NCBI RefSeq assembly: GCF_000381925.1
Contig: NZ_KB907307.1
Coordinates: forward strand, 1,736,001-1,800,000
Direction: 5' to 3'
Origin: Nocardia sp. BMG111209
GTDB lineage: Bacteria; Actinomycetota; Actinomycetes; Mycobacteriales; Mycobacteriaceae
DNA length: 64,000 nucleotides
Shown here: in pieces, positions 43,916 to 55,680 of the stretch
Numbering within the stretch: the stretch's first letter is position 1
How the letters are laid out: every line of letters begins with the position of its first letter
Program-made: the position numbers and the translations under genes
Notes under the pieces: model-generated
Database searches by the model: none
What the model saw: the letters and a program-made list of their open reading frames with translations, nothing else
Told to the model about the DNA's origin: nothing

Positions 43916-45549
43916 CCACCGTTGCCCTCGCCCCCGCTGCTCGGAGTCGGCCGCGGTCGCGGTCGACCGGCCTGGCCGGCACCTGGTTGTCGCTGCGCTT
44001 GTTCCTGCGGCGTGACCGGATCGTGTTGCCGCTGTGGACATTCGTGCTCGGCGTGCTGATGCCGGTCACCTACGCGGGCAGTATCCGGTCCGTATACCGC
44101 ACCCCGGCGGATCTGCAAGCATTCGCCACCGCCACCTCCGCCAACCGTGCCGAAATCGCTTTGTACGGACCGGTGTTCAACGCCAGTCTCGGCGCGGTCT
44201 CCATCTGGAAGGCGCAGGCACTGGGCGCGGTTCTGGCTGTGGCGGTGATCCTCACCGTCATCCGCCACACTCGCGCCGAAGAGGAGGTCGGGCGAACCGA
44301 ATTGGTCGACTCCGCGTCGGTGGGACGCTTCGCCGGGCTCACCGCCGCAGTCCTGATGTCGGCGGGCGCGTCCATCGTGATCGGCGCGGCGTTCGCGCTG
44401 ATGCTGTGCGTTTACCACCTCCCGGTCACCGGGTCGATCGCGTACGGCGCGGGATTGGCCGCGGCCGGGCTGGTGTTCACCGGCGTCGGCGCGGTGGCGG
44501 CCCAGGTGAGTCCCAGCGCGCGCACTGCGCGCGGTTACGCGCTCGCGGCGCTCGGTGTGGCGTTCGCGGTGCGGGCCGTGGGCGATGCGGGCTCGGGCAC
44601 ATTGTCGTGGTTGTCACCATTGGGCTGGACCGTGCTGATCCGGCCGTTCGCACAGGAACGCTGGTGGCCGTTGGGGTTGCACACCGCAGCAGTCGTGGTG
44701 CTGCTCGCAGCCGCATATGTGCTGTTGGCGCGGCGCGACGTCGGTTCCGGTCTGCTGGCCGAACGCGCCGGGTCCGCCGGTGCCGGGCGTGGCCTGTCGG
44801 GTCCGTTCGGGCTCGCGTGGCGGATGCAGCGCGGCGTCATGCTCGCCTGGACTGTGGCGTTGACGCTGTACGGCTTACTGTTCGGCAGCGCGGCGACCAG
44901 TGTCGGCAAGCAGTTGGGCAGCAACGAGGCATTCCAGCAGTTCTTGCAGCGTATCGGCGGCGCACGTCAGCTCGATGACATGTTCGTCGGCATCGCCATC
45001 AGCATGCTGGCCATGGCCGCCGCGGCGTACGCGGTGTCGGCTGTGCTGCGGCTGCACTCCGAGGAGATCGCCGAACGGGCCGAGGCCGTCCTCACCGGCG
45101 CGGTCGGCAGAACTCGCTGGGCGGTAAGCCATATCGTCTACGCGCTGCTCGGCCCCAGCCTCGCGGTCCTGGCGGCGGGTGCGGCCGCGGGCCTGGCCTA
45201 CGGCAACTCGACACACGACCTGGGCGGCAAACTCGCGGCCTGCGTCGCGGGCGCCGCGGTGCAGTTGCCCGCGATCTGGCTGACCGCGGCGGTCGCGGTA
45301 GCGTTCTTCGGCCTGTTACCGCGCTGGGCGACCAGCGTGTGGGCCGTGTACGTCGGCTTCCTACTGATCTATATGTTCGGCGGTATCGCGAGATTCCCCC
45401 AGTGGGCGCGCGACCTCGAACCCTACAGCCACCTGCCCAAGCTGCCCGGTGGCCACTTCACCGCCGTCCCGCTGCTCTGGGAGGTACTGGTCACCGCGGC
45501 ACTGCTGGCGATCGGCCTGATCGCGCTGAGGCGGCGGGATCTGCGTTGA
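43912..45549 (+). CDS. ABC exporter permease (TnrB2-like)
   Basis: 545 residues with about twelve membrane helices in two similar halves, each beginning with a [16 protein letters not shown] segment. It is the membrane partner of 42995 and resembles tetronasin-type exporters, which remove polyketide ionophores. The real substrate is unknown. The ATG lies within the preceding stop overlap. Confidence 0.88.
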   Translation: MTTVALAPAARSRPRSRSTGLAGTWLSLRLFLRRDRIVLPLWTFVLGVLMPVTYAGSIRSVYRTPADLQAFATATSANRAEIALYGPVFNASLGAVSIWKAQALGAVLAVAVILTVIRHTRAEEEVGRTELVDSASVGRFAGLTAAVLMSAGASIVIGAAFALMLCVYHLPVTGSIAYGAGLAAAGLVFTGVGAVAAQVSPSARTARGYALAALGVAFAVRAVGDAGSGTLSWLSPLGWTVLIRPFAQERWWPLGLHTAAVVVLLAAAYVLLARRDVGSGLLAERAGSAGAGRGLSGPFGLAWRMQRGVMLAWTVALTLYGLLFGSAATSVGKQLGSNEAFQQFLQRIGGARQLDDMFVGIAISMLAMAAAAYAVSAVLRLHSEEIAERAEAVLTGAVGRTRWAVSHIVYALLGPSLAVLAAGAAAGLAYGNSTHDLGGKLAACVAGAAVQLPAIWLTAAVAVAFFGLLPRWATSVWAVYVGFLLIYMFGGIARFPQWARDLEPYSHLPKLPGGHFTAVPLLWEVLVTAALLAIGLIALRRRDLR

Positions 45550-45623
45550 ACCCACCGCGCGGCGGTGCGAACGGTCATATCTCCGCCCGCACCGCCGCGC
45601 GTCAGCCAGGAGAGGCATGAGCA

Positions 45624-47102
45624 ATGCGGCCCGGAGAAATTGCAGTATGCGTCATAGACGTGGTCGGTATTTGTCTGGCGTTGCTGTCATCGGCACGCGT
45701 GGCTGGTCTGTGGCGTTACGCGGCGTTGGTTCCGCCCGCCGCCGCGGCAGTTCAGTTCTGGTCGGAGGGTCCACGATGGCAGATGATCCCCGCCTATCTG
45801 CTCGCCTTGCTGGTCGCAGCGGCACTGGTGTGGCGATCGCGCCGGCCGGTGTTACTGGCGCTGGTCACGATCGCCGAAACGGTCGTGCTCGGGGCGGCGG
45901 TGGCGCTGCCGGTGGTTTTTCCGGTGTTCCGGTTCCCGGCACCCACCGGCCCATACGGCATCGGCACGGTGACCTACCACTGGACGGACACACGCAGACA
46001 CGAGTTGTTCAGCGCCGATCCGTCAGCAGCGCGAGAGCTCATGGCACAGGTGTGGTACCCCACGCGCGGGGTGAAGTCCGCGATGCGCGCACCGTATGTG
46101 GACGACGCGGCCGGTATCTCGGCAGCGGAAACCGGGAATCTCGGTTCAGCGGGTCTGGTCAGGCTACCGCCGTTCTTCTTCGACCAGTTCCGTTACGTCA
46201 CGACAAACGCAGTCCCGGCCGCTCCCCCAGCGGGCCCGCAACGGTTCCCCGTGCTGATCTATCTGACCGGGCAGGGCGGCTTCCGGCAGGCCAGTACATT
46301 TCACGTCGAATTCCTTGTCTCCCATGGGTATATCGTCGTCGGACTGGACCAGCCCTATACTGCGGCGTCGGTCCGCTTTCCCGATGGCCGGCGCGTACAG
46401 GGCTGGTTCAGGCCGGCGGTGCAGCCACTGATCGACCAGAGCATCGACCCACAGCCGAACAGCCCGTCGCTGCAAGGCGCACCGATGCCGACCGGGATAC
46501 TTCCCTATCTGGCGCAAGACGTTTCGTTCGTTGTCGACCGACTCACCGACCTCGACCACTCCGATTCCGTTCTCGGCAACCGGCTGGATCTGGGGCACCT
46601 CGGGGCATCCGGAATTTCGCTGGGCGCGATGGTGACCGCCGAAGCGTGCCATCAGGATCCCCGCTTGCATGCCTGCCTGATGATGGATGCCGCGATGCCC
46701 GCTGACGTCGTTGCTTCCGGCCTGCACCAACCGGCGATGTGGCTGACCAGAGACGCCGACACGATGCGGCTGGAGCGGCGACGCTCCGGAGGCTGGACCG
46801 AAACGGACATCAGCCGAACCCTCACGACCATGCGAGCCGTCTTCGCCGAGAGCCCGGACCGCAGCCGCTTCTACGTCGAGATCCCCGGCATGTTCCATGT
46901 CAACTTCACCGACGCGCCGTACTGGTCACCGCTGGCCTCGGTATTCGGGCTCACCGGGCCGATCGACGGACAGCGTGGATTCACCATCGTCGACGCCTAT
47001 TCCCTGGCCTTCTTCGACAGCACGTTGCGATCGCAACCTGCTGCTCTGCTCGCCGGGCCGTCTTCGGCGTTCCCCGAGGTCCGTATCGCCACCGGTCAGT
47101 AG
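45624..47102 (+). CDS. PAF-acetylhydrolase-like alpha/beta hydrolase with membrane anchor
   Basis: 492 residues. The N-terminal ~110 residues hold three or four membrane helices. The hydrolase domain carries the oxyanion region LTGQGGF, nucleophile Ser in GASGISLG and His in FHVNF. Overall it matches the platelet-activating-factor acetylhydrolase/lipase class, which removes short or oxidised acyl chains from lipids. It is 74 bp behind the ABC permease on the same strand. Confidence 0.8.
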   Translation: MRPGEIAVCVIDVVGICLALLSSARVAGLWRYAALVPPAAAAVQFWSEGPRWQMIPAYLLALLVAAALVWRSRRPVLLALVTIAETVVLGAAVALPVVFPVFRFPAPTGPYGIGTVTYHWTDTRRHELFSADPSAARELMAQVWYPTRGVKSAMRAPYVDDAAGISAAETGNLGSAGLVRLPPFFFDQFRYVTTNAVPAAPPAGPQRFPVLIYLTGQGGFRQASTFHVEFLVSHGYIVVGLDQPYTAASVRFPDGRRVQGWFRPAVQPLIDQSIDPQPNSPSLQGAPMPTGILPYLAQDVSFVVDRLTDLDHSDSVLGNRLDLGHLGASGISLGAMVTAEACHQDPRLHACLMMDAAMPADVVASGLHQPAMWLTRDADTMRLERRRSGGWTETDISRTLTTMRAVFAESPDRSRFYVEIPGMFHVNFTDAPYWSPLASVFGLTGPIDGQRGFTIVDAYSLAFFDSTLRSQPAALLAGPSSAFPEVRIATGQ

Positions 47103-47144
47103 CGTCCGGCGGATCCGACCCGAGTACCGGATTCGAGGCGAGGG

Positions 47145-47387
47145 TCACCGCCCCTGACGCAACTGCCAGCCCCAGCGCAGCACCCCGACCGCGAGCGCCA
47201 GGTGCAGGATCAGCGCGAAGAACACCAGAAACGCGCCGTAATCGTCTGCCCACCCGGGTATCCGGCCGACGCAGGCGACCGCGGCCGCCAGCATGCCGGC
47301 TCCCAGTACGAGCGCAGGTTCGGCCAGCGGTGCGATCTCCGTGTCGGAGGTCCGCGCGTCGTGCCGAGATGCCGTGAGGGTTCCCAT
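47145..47387 (-). CDS. small two-helix membrane protein
   Basis: 80 residues with helices EPALVLGAGMLAAAVACVG and GAFLVFFALILHLALAVGVL. No named family. A box-like site (47536-47550) and a perfect inverted repeat (47507-47531) lie about 120-150 bp before the ATG, suggesting it belongs to the dormancy set. Confidence 0.6.
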   Translation of the reverse strand: MGTLTASRHDARTSDTEIAPLAEPALVLGAGMLAAAVACVGRIPGWADDYGAFLVFFALILHLALAVGVLRWGWQLRQGR

Positions 47388-47506
47388 GATCGCGTCTGTC
47401 CTGTTTCGTTCGGCCGGGCCGGAATCGTTCCGTCCACAAGTGGTGACCTGGTGCCGGCATCGTCTCGGCTACCGGCATACCCACCTTTGCCGATCCACCG
47501 AGGTGC

Positions 47507-47531
47507 AGGTGAGGGCCATGGGCCCTCACCT
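47507..47531. repeat. perfect 11-3-11 inverted repeat
   Basis: AGGTGAGGGCC - ATG - GGCCCTCACCT. It is adjacent to a DosR-box-like site and lies between the ftsH stop and the small membrane gene. Could be an operator or a terminator for ftsH. Confidence 0.6.
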
Positions 47532-47535
47532 CGGA

Positions 47536-47550
47536 AGGACCTTCGGCCCG
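47536..47550 (+). promoter_or_regulatory. DosR-box-like site
   Basis: AGGACCTTCGGCCCG, core GGACCTTCGGCC; about 150 bp before the small membrane gene on the minus strand. Confidence 0.55.
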
Positions 47551-47635
47551 GCGGCGTCCCGGCGACGCGGTCGGGCCGCCGGCACCGCCATGAGCAAACA
47601 GCCCGCGCGCACCATGGTGCTGTTCTGAGCGCGGT

Positions 47636-49576
<1,941 letters not shown>

Positions 49577-49758
49577 GGCCTCGTCTCGCCCGTCACGCCG
49601 TCGTCGGGGAGTCGAAGCACGAGTTCGGATTCGGTGGCGAATCCCTGCAGGCCCGGCGGACGGTGATCCCGGCGAGTTCTCGGGGCATGGTGGCGGACAT
49701 CGTTTTCACAACTCCTCGGGGGGTTCGGCTCACTGACCGGAATCGCTGTTCGCGTCGT

Positions 49759-49926
49759 GATCGGCCGGTGGTACAGCTGATTTGCGAGCGAGTGCACCAC
49801 CATCGTGTCCGACACCTCACCCAGCGCGACGGCCGCAAGCGATTTGCCTTCGGCCGCAATGTTTTTCGCACGTTTCTCGCGTTCGCCTCCTGCCTGTTTC
49901 GGCAACGCCCGCTGCACCCTGTCCGG
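49759..49926 (-). pseudogene. slipin/band-7 C-terminal remnant
   Basis: A minus-strand segment reads PDRVQRALPKQAGGEREKRAK, NIAAEGKSLAAVALGEVSDT and MVVHSLANQL, closely matching the end of bacterial stomatin-like (SPFH/band 7) proteins. The N-terminal part is gone; a DUF1918 gene lies where it should be. Downstream to the ftsH start (49577-49758) only short frames remain, among them one ending FATESELVLRLPDDGVTG that overlaps the ftsH ATG. Confidence 0.55.
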
Positions 49927-49942
49927 CTCGGATCGGTACCGT

Positions 49943-50200
49943 TCACCTGCTCCGAGTGCTGTGCTGCCCGGCCGTGTAGCGTGCCCACACCTCCGCTTCC
50001 GCCACGTCCAGGTCCCCGCTGGTGAGTACACGGGCGTCGGGTCCCGGAAAGGTGAGCGCGCGGTGGCCGGTATCGGACCAGTGGACGAGGAACGGCGGCG
50101 TGCCGTCGATGCCGTGCACCTCCTCGATGAGACCGCGGCGCGCCGGGCCGTCGACGATACGGGCTTCGACAACCAGCCAGTCACCAGGCTTCGCACGCAT
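49943..50200 (-). CDS. DUF1918 protein (Rv0569/Rv2302-type)
   Basis: 85 residues. MRAKPGDWLVVEARIVDGPARRG, FLVHWSDTGHRALTFPGPDA match the SH3-like DUF1918 family; Rv0569 is DosR-regulated. GAGGAGG lies 8 bases before the ATG. A DosR-like site is about 120 bp upstream. Function unknown; nucleic acid binding has been suggested for the fold. Confidence 0.9.
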   Translation of the reverse strand: MRAKPGDWLVVEARIVDGPARRGLIEEVHGIDGTPPFLVHWSDTGHRALTFPGPDARVLTSGDLDVAEAEVWARYTAGQHSTRSR

Positions 50201-50319
50201 ATCCCGACCTCCTCGTCCGAATTGTGAGGTAACCCTCCGCCGAGAACACCATCGCGGAGGTGACCTTCAGCTTGCCTCGTAGGCCGGCGCCGATCACAGA
50301 TCCGGTGGTCGCCGGAACA

Positions 50320-50334
50320 AGTGCCGTTGGTCCC
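50320..50334 (-). promoter_or_regulatory. DosR-box-like site before DUF1918 gene
   Basis: Minus-strand GGGACCAACGGCACT, 120 bp before the ATG at 50200. Confidence 0.5.
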
Positions 50335-50457
50335 TGGCCCTCCCCGCGATGCGAATCATGCACTTCCGGTTCCGAGCCACTCGGGCGATCGGCTCGATGC
50401 AAGGGGCTGAATCCCGGCGAGGGCCGCCCTCGCCGGGGCAGGCAATCGTGAGTGCGT

Positions 50458-51114
50458 TCAGTCGTGCTCGCGAGGACCCTGGTCGAGGCGGAACGGCGGG
50501 TACTCGTCGCGCATCAGAGCGGCATACGCGATGACCCGGTACAGCCATCGGTTGACGCCCATCACGAAATCGAACAGCCGACCGGGGTAGCGGCCGGTGA
50601 ACAGCAGCGCCACCGCTGCAATGATCACCAGCACACCAAGCAGCGGAATCGCCGTATTGCTGTCGTGGTTGCCACCCAGGGTGGCGCCGCCACCCACCAG
50701 TGCCGCAACCACCAGATAGTGCGGGATCGCCAGCAGCCACCATTTGACGAGAACCAGCCCCCGCGAGAGCCGCTCCGGATAGTCGATCTCCAGATCTGCC
50801 GGATAATCGGCGGCACCGAGCGTGAAAGGCGGGTATTTGTCGGTGCCCAGGGCGGCGTAGGTGTAGAACTGCACCCGCCACGACCAGCGCAGGACGCCGA
50901 CGTTGAAGTCGAAGATCTTTCGCGGATACCGTCCGGTGAACAGGATCACTACTCCGGCAACCACCGTGAGCACGGTGAAGGCGATCCACAATGCGAACAG
51001 CACGATGAAATGGGGTATCGCCAACAACCATTTGACCAGCCACAGCCACCGCGACAGCGGTTCGTCGAGATCGCCTCGCAGCGCCACCGGATACACAGGA
51101 AAATTCTCGGACAT
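50458..51114 (-). CDS. DUF4389 membrane protein
   Basis: 218 residues made of two similar halves, each with a WLLAIPHxxV segment, a helix and a FTGRYPxxxFDFxxGVxRWxxRV motif followed by DxYPPF. This is the duplicated DUF4389 arrangement. Four membrane helices. Function unknown. A DosR-like site is about 108 bp upstream. Confidence 0.85.
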   Translation of the reverse strand: MSENFPVYPVALRGDLDEPLSRWLWLVKWLLAIPHFIVLFALWIAFTVLTVVAGVVILFTGRYPRKIFDFNVGVLRWSWRVQFYTYAALGTDKYPPFTLGAADYPADLEIDYPERLSRGLVLVKWWLLAIPHYLVVAALVGGGATLGGNHDSNTAIPLLGVLVIIAAVALLFTGRYPGRLFDFVMGVNRWLYRVIAYAALMRDEYPPFRLDQGPREHD

Positions 51115-51221
51115 GATGGTCCGTCCTCACCTCGATCAACCCGGACCTATCGGTCTGGCGTACGGATCGAGTCTCGTACCCTGGCAGTACCGTACGCAGG
51201 AGTACGAGGGCCCGAGCCGAC

Positions 51222-51236
51222 CAGGCCGAAAGCCCC
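51222..51236 (-). promoter_or_regulatory. DosR-box-like site before DUF4389 gene
   Basis: Minus-strand GGGGCTTTCGGCCTG, about 108 bp before the ATG at 51114. It is the rightmost clear site in the window. Confidence 0.55.
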
Positions 51237-51258
51237 GTATCGAATCCGGCTTCGCCGG

Positions 51259-52488
51259 CTACCGGCCGACCGGGGCCACGTCACCGTGTGCTACACCCGC
51301 CCGCGACAGACGACTGCCGGTCAGGGCGAGCACGACGGCGAGTACGAGTGCGACACTGCCGGAGATCAGCAGCGGCGTGCGGCCGTCGGTCTGCCAGAAC
51401 AGACCGGCCCACAGCCCGGCGACGAGTACCGCAGCGCCCGTGAGCCCCTGGTAGACCCCTTGAGCGGTGGACTGGTGAGCGGCGGGAGCGAGGTCGGCGA
51501 TCCAGGCTTTGCCGACTCCGTCCGTCGCCGCGGCGAATCCGCCGTAGACGGGCAGGACGACGAAAACCCAGGCAGGAGAATGCGCCAGGCCCAGACCGAG
51601 GTAGCCGACAGCGAAACAGACCAGCCCGCCCGCGAAAACGAAGTGCCGTGGCAGCGAGTCCGAGACGGCGCCCGCCGGATACGACAGCAGGGCGTAGGCG
51701 GCGTTGTACGCGATGTAACCGACGATCACCCCGGCCACCGACAACCCGAGCTGGTGAGCGCGCAGCAACAGCAGGGAGTCGGGGAAGTTAACCAGTGAGA
51801 ACACCGTCAGAACCGTGATCACCGTACGCAACCGTGCCGGCAACAACCGGCCAGGAGTATCCACCACTGCCGAGTCGGCAGCGAATGTCGTTACGGTGGG
51901 CGGTTTTTCGCGAACAGCGGCAACGAGAGCAACGGCCGCGAATGCCGGCACGACAGCGATCATCAGCAACGGCCGGATGTGGTGGCCGAGCAGTTCGTAG
52001 AGGCCCAGCCCCAGCGCCGGTCCGACAACCGCACCCGCGGTGTCGGCGGCGCGGTGAATACCGAAGATGCGACCCCTGCGGGTGGGGTCGGCGCCGACCA
52101 TGAGCAGTGCGTCACGCGGTGCGTTGCGGACACCCTTACCGAGGCGGTCCACGCAGCGGCCGGCCAGTACGAGCGGCCAGATCATCGCGGCGGCGACGAT
52201 AATTTTGCCCAGAGCCGCCAATGCGTAGCCGACGGCGATCAGCGGCCGTTTACGACGACGATCCCCGAGACGTCCGACGACGATCTTCGTCAGCGCGGCC
52301 GTGGCCTCGGCTGCTCCTTCCACTCCGCCGACCACGGCCGCGGGCGCGCCGAGAACGGTGGTGAGGAAGATCGGCAGGACCGGGTACACCAGTTCGCTCG
52401 CGGTGTCGGCGAGAAAGCTGACTGCACACAGCACCCGCAGGTTCGGCGTCAGCCATACCGGCCATCGGCCGGTGCGCTCGGCTGTCAT
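51259..52488 (-). CDS. MFS transporter
   Basis: 409 residues, twelve membrane helices. The loop 2-3 motif GRLGDRRRKRPL is typical of drug:H+ antiporters, with a second GAVSDSLPRH in the second half. The ATG at 52488 starts the conserved N-terminus; the frame is open further upstream. The substrate is unknown. Confidence 0.85.
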   Translation of the reverse strand: MTAERTGRWPVWLTPNLRVLCAVSFLADTASELVYPVLPIFLTTVLGAPAAVVGGVEGAAEATAALTKIVVGRLGDRRRKRPLIAVGYALAALGKIIVAAAMIWPLVLAGRCVDRLGKGVRNAPRDALLMVGADPTRRGRIFGIHRAADTAGAVVGPALGLGLYELLGHHIRPLLMIAVVPAFAAVALVAAVREKPPTVTTFAADSAVVDTPGRLLPARLRTVITVLTVFSLVNFPDSLLLLRAHQLGLSVAGVIVGYIAYNAAYALLSYPAGAVSDSLPRHFVFAGGLVCFAVGYLGLGLAHSPAWVFVVLPVYGGFAAATDGVGKAWIADLAPAAHQSTAQGVYQGLTGAAVLVAGLWAGLFWQTDGRTPLLISGSVALVLAVVLALTGSRLSRAGVAHGDVAPVGR

Positions 52489-52531
52489 CGCCGTGATTGT
52501 AGAAGGGTGGGTGACCAGCCACACGTCCGGG

Positions 52532-52774
52532 TTATTTCGAGACGAACGATTGGGTGGGTGATTCGGTCGGGTTCGGCCGGTGATGGACGATGTAGGTCGC
52601 GGGGCGGTCAACCGATGACCGGTATCGGGTGCTGACCGCGTTGCTGGCACGCAGTGCCGACCACACATCCGCTCCGAAAGCATTGTTGCGGAACAGGATT
52701 CGGTAAACATCATCGTGCAGACCGGTGCCCGGAGGATCCGGCCGACCCCTGTCGCCGACGTCGGATCCTGTCAT
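52532..52774 (-). CDS. possible 80-residue protein in a 447-bp gap
   Basis: ATG 52774. Segment DDVYRILFRNNAFGADVWSALRASNAVSTRYRS has reasonable composition, but there is no family match and the ribosome site is weak. The rest of 52489-52935 shows nothing certain; the frame of the next SDR is open back to 52654 without conserved sequence. Confidence 0.25.
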   Translation of the reverse strand: MTGSDVGDRGRPDPPGTGLHDDVYRILFRNNAFGADVWSALRASNAVSTRYRSSVDRPATYIVHHRPNPTESPTQSFVSK

Positions 52775-52935
52775 CGCCCGTCGGTGTACTCAGCGCCTTG
52801 GACCAGACAGCACGCCGAGCCGGTGACCCCCGCGGGGCAACCGAAGTCGTGGCGTCGCTACGACTGACCCGTCTGCAGCCCTGCTGGAGGCACTTCGGCG
52901 CGCAGATCAGCGGCCAGCGACCGTATCGTGGGGTC

Positions 52936-53814
52936 ATGGGTGTTCGGGGTGGTGTCGGCAAGAAGTTGCGTGGACTGACGCGAGGGGTGCTGCACAACTC
53001 ACGGAGGGATCCGTTCGCGGGTGCGGTGGTCGCGGTGACGGGTGCAGGTTCCGGGATCGGGCGGCAGGTCGCGCTGGAGTTGAGCCGCCGAGGCGCGAAA
53101 CTTGCTCTGGCCGACATAGATTCGACAGCCGCCGACGAGACACGCCGACTGTGCAGCGGCCCCGGTGAAGTCGAGGTGTCCCGGCTCGATGTACGCGACC
53201 GGTCCGCCGTGGAGGCGTTCGCGGCGGCGACCGTGGCACGGTTCGGTCGAGCCGACATGCTCGTCACCGCCGCGGGCGTCCTGCACGTAGGCAGCGTGGA
53301 ATCGACACCCGCAGACCAGTTCGCGACGGTCATGGACATCAACTTCTGGGGCGTGGTCCACTCGGTGTCAGCATTCCTCCCCCACCTGCGTAGCGCCGCC
53401 CCCAGCCGCATAGTGGTCCTGTCGTCCGCACTGGGACTCGCCGGGGTCGCCGACCACGCACCGTATGCCGCCAGCAAGTTCGCGGTACGAGGATTCGCCG
53501 AATCGCTACGCCTGGAGCTACTTCCGGCCCGGGTATCGGTGACCGCCGTCTACCCCGGTGGCGTACACACCTCGATCGCCCGATCGGCATTGCACGCACC
53601 GGATGTCGACCTACCGGACATGATCGACCGATTCGAGCATCATGTCGCTCGAACCACCGCCCCCGCTGCCGCGCAAGCGATACTCACCGGCGCCGAGCGC
53701 CGCCGCCCCCGCGTCCTGATCGGAGCCGACGCCGTCTTCGCCGACGTCGCCGCCCGCACCGCAGGCCCGCAGTACCACCGCCTGATCCGACTCGCTTCCG
53801 TACTGGCCGACTGA
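52936..53814 (+). CDS. short-chain dehydrogenase/reductase with N-terminal extension
   Basis: 292 residues. About 28 residues precede the Rossmann strand VVAVTGAGSGIG. Catalytic Ser and YAASK motifs follow, and NFWGVV is in the usual position. Classical SDR. The substrate is unknown. The start ATG 52936 is the last plausible before the fold; upstream in-frame codons are not conserved. Confidence 0.85.
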   Translation: MGVRGGVGKKLRGLTRGVLHNSRRDPFAGAVVAVTGAGSGIGRQVALELSRRGAKLALADIDSTAADETRRLCSGPGEVEVSRLDVRDRSAVEAFAAATVARFGRADMLVTAAGVLHVGSVESTPADQFATVMDINFWGVVHSVSAFLPHLRSAAPSRIVVLSSALGLAGVADHAPYAASKFAVRGFAESLRLELLPARVSVTAVYPGGVHTSIARSALHAPDVDLPDMIDRFEHHVARTTAPAAAQAILTGAERRRPRVLIGADAVFADVAARTAGPQYHRLIRLASVLAD

Positions 53815-54090
53815 GCCGCGATCCACCATCCCGTCTCGACAGCAGACCCGGCCTATACCGTTGAGGAACAGTGTTCGGGGACTCCGGATCGACCATCCGA
53901 TCGAAGTGAAGCGATGCGGAGTTCGAGATTCGCTGTGGCACAAAGACTCCGGAAGACCAGGGCCGCCGGTCGCGAGAGGAGCGAACTCTGCGCCGTGCAA
54001 CTCGGCCCGGTACAGTTGACAACCAATCCGGTTGGCGCAGAGCCGCTCTGATCAGACGAGCGAGTAGATCGACCGGACGGGCAGGGGGCC

Positions 54091-54285
54091 ATGGCCGCAC
54101 GTTGGCTGCTGATCGAGCTGTTCGGAGGAAAGTCTGAGCCGTATTCGGTGATCGGCCTCGGGCGAACTCCGAAACAGTTCATGTCCCTCGACGCCATACT
54201 TCACCACCGCGCGACCCTCGCGGCAGCGCGAAGTGCGATCGACGAGGTGGTCGCAACGCGATCATCGCTCGAACGTGGACACTGA
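54091..54285 (+). CDS. small actinomycete protein of unknown function
   Basis: 64 residues, RWLLIELFGGKSEPYSVIGLG at the start and an acidic-basic helix at the end. AGGGGG precedes the ATG. The stop lies inside the integrase remnant, so this may be a gene of the same former element. No family identified. Confidence 0.45.
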   Translation: MAARWLLIELFGGKSEPYSVIGLGRTPKQFMSLDAILHHRATLAAARSAIDEVVATRSSLERGH

Positions 54286-54769
54286 CCGAAGTCCAGCAGT
54301 TCCGGGAATATGTCCGCGGCGAACGCCTCTACGCCTGCTGGATCCTGTCGTCCTACGCGGACGAGTCCGAGTCGACCCGATATCGAGGAAAACCTGCCCA
54401 AATCCCGTCGCAGCCGTCGGGACCTTCCGCCACCGGCGGACATCATCGAAGCCCTCGACGCACTCAAACTTTTGCAGCAACAAGAATGCCGGGCACGAGG
54501 CATGACCTGGACTGACGATCAACTGATCGCCGTCCACGAAGACGGAACACCCGTCGACCCCGACTGGTACAGCGGCGAATTTCACCGACTCCGCGCGCGT
54601 CCCCCTGAAGCACCTGCGCAATACCTCGGTTTCCCTGATGCTCGCCCGCGGCATCCCGGTCCACATCGTCGCCGCCTGGCACGGCCACGAACCCACCATG
54701 ACACTGTCCGTCTACAGCGACGCACAACCCGAAGACCTCGAAGCCGCCGGCGCAGCACTGTTCCGGTAA
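54240..54769 (+). pseudogene. tyrosine recombinase (phage-type integrase) remnant
   Basis: Three pieces in two or three frames rebuild part of the catalytic domain. The first, near 54258-54356, is ARTWTLTEVQQFREYVRGE. The second, 54400-54598, is KSRRSRRDLPPPADIIEALD and on to DPDWYSGEFHRLR. The third, 54596-54769, is VPLKHLRNTSVSLMLARGIP, then WHGHEPTMTLSVYSDAQPED, with the active-site HxxR, His-Gly-His and Tyr pattern. The N-terminal DNA-binding domain and the segment before KSRR are missing. Cannot make a working enzyme. Indicates an old mobile element at this point. Confidence 0.8.
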
Positions 54770-54933
54770 CTCTCTGCACACCCGGCCGCCCGGCGCGCGA
54801 GTCGGAACTGGGAGCGACATCTGTGGCGCAGCCCCGGATGTGCGCGCCGTTCGGTGCTATAACCTGTCAGGATTCGACGATTCGGGGGCCGTCGCGCGGC
54901 GGCGACATTCTGGCGACTGGAGGCAACTGGCGG

Positions 54934-55551
54934 ATGGGACGCCCGAAGGTTCCCCTGGTGGACCCCGAAGAAGTGATCACCACAGCACTGCAGATCATCG
55001 ACGACGAGGGACTCACCGCCCTGAGTCTGCGCAGGCTCGGCACCGAACTCGGAGTCACCGGCACCGCCCTCTACCACCATTTCGCGGACAAGGACGCGAT
55101 CCTGCGCGGCGTCGTCGAATCGGTACTGGCACGAGAGATACTCCCCACCATCACCGGCGGGACCTGGGAGGAATACGTCACAGTATCGGTGACACGCTAC
55201 TACTCCGCCTTGCTGGCGCATCCCAACGTGGCGCCGCTCCTGCGACCACACGGACAAGCCCTCGACAATCCCTCCCGCGAGTACATCGTGACCCTGATGT
55301 TCGAGGCCGGCGTTCCCGAACAACTGTGCTATCCGATCATCGACAGCATAGAAATGCTCGCCTTCGGCTCCGCCATGACATATTCCCGCCGCCAGCCGCT
55401 GCGCGAACGCCTCGGACTCGACGGCCGACGCGGACAGCCGAATCTCAGGAAGGCCGTAAAGGCTACGCCGAACAGTCCCGAAAGGCTGTTCCGACTCGAA
55501 GTCGAGGCGATGATGACCGGCTGGAAGGCCTTGATCGCCGAGCAATCCTGA
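54934..55551 (+). CDS. TetR-family regulator 1
   Basis: 205 residues. N-terminal helix-turn-helix LSLRRLGTELGVTGTALYHHFADKDAIL, then a TetR C-terminal domain of the kind with YYSALLAHPNVAPLL. GGAGG lies about 11 bases before the ATG. Candidate operator repeats (55594-55628) lie between it and the amidohydrolase, which is the probable target. Confidence 0.9.
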   Translation: MGRPKVPLVDPEEVITTALQIIDDEGLTALSLRRLGTELGVTGTALYHHFADKDAILRGVVESVLAREILPTITGGTWEEYVTVSVTRYYSALLAHPNVAPLLRPHGQALDNPSREYIVTLMFEAGVPEQLCYPIIDSIEMLAFGSAMTYSRRQPLRERLGLDGRRGQPNLRKAVKATPNSPERLFRLEVEAMMTGWKALIAEQS

Positions 55552-55593
55552 ACTGCCGCAACGGTTTTCAACGCACCTTCGGTAATTCAACGC

Positions 55594-55628
55594 CGTTAAG
55601 CTGGAAAACTAGACATCGTTAAGTAACG
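55594..55628. promoter_or_regulatory. candidate TetR operator: repeated CGTTAAG
   Basis: CGTTAAG occurs at 55594-55600 and 55617-55623; the second copy is part of the inverted repeat CGTTA-AG-TAACG (55617-55628). Position 53-60 bp before the amidohydrolase start fits an operator. Confidence 0.4.
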
Positions 55629-55680
55629 TGGCTATCGTGGGGCCGGACAGTCCATGCCGAGTACCCCGGAGGTATCGCTG

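Noticed and set aside
42995..47102. ABC exporter and lipase as part of a secondary-metabolite cluster
   Set aside because: No biosynthetic genes are next to them; only the exporter family resemblance suggests it.
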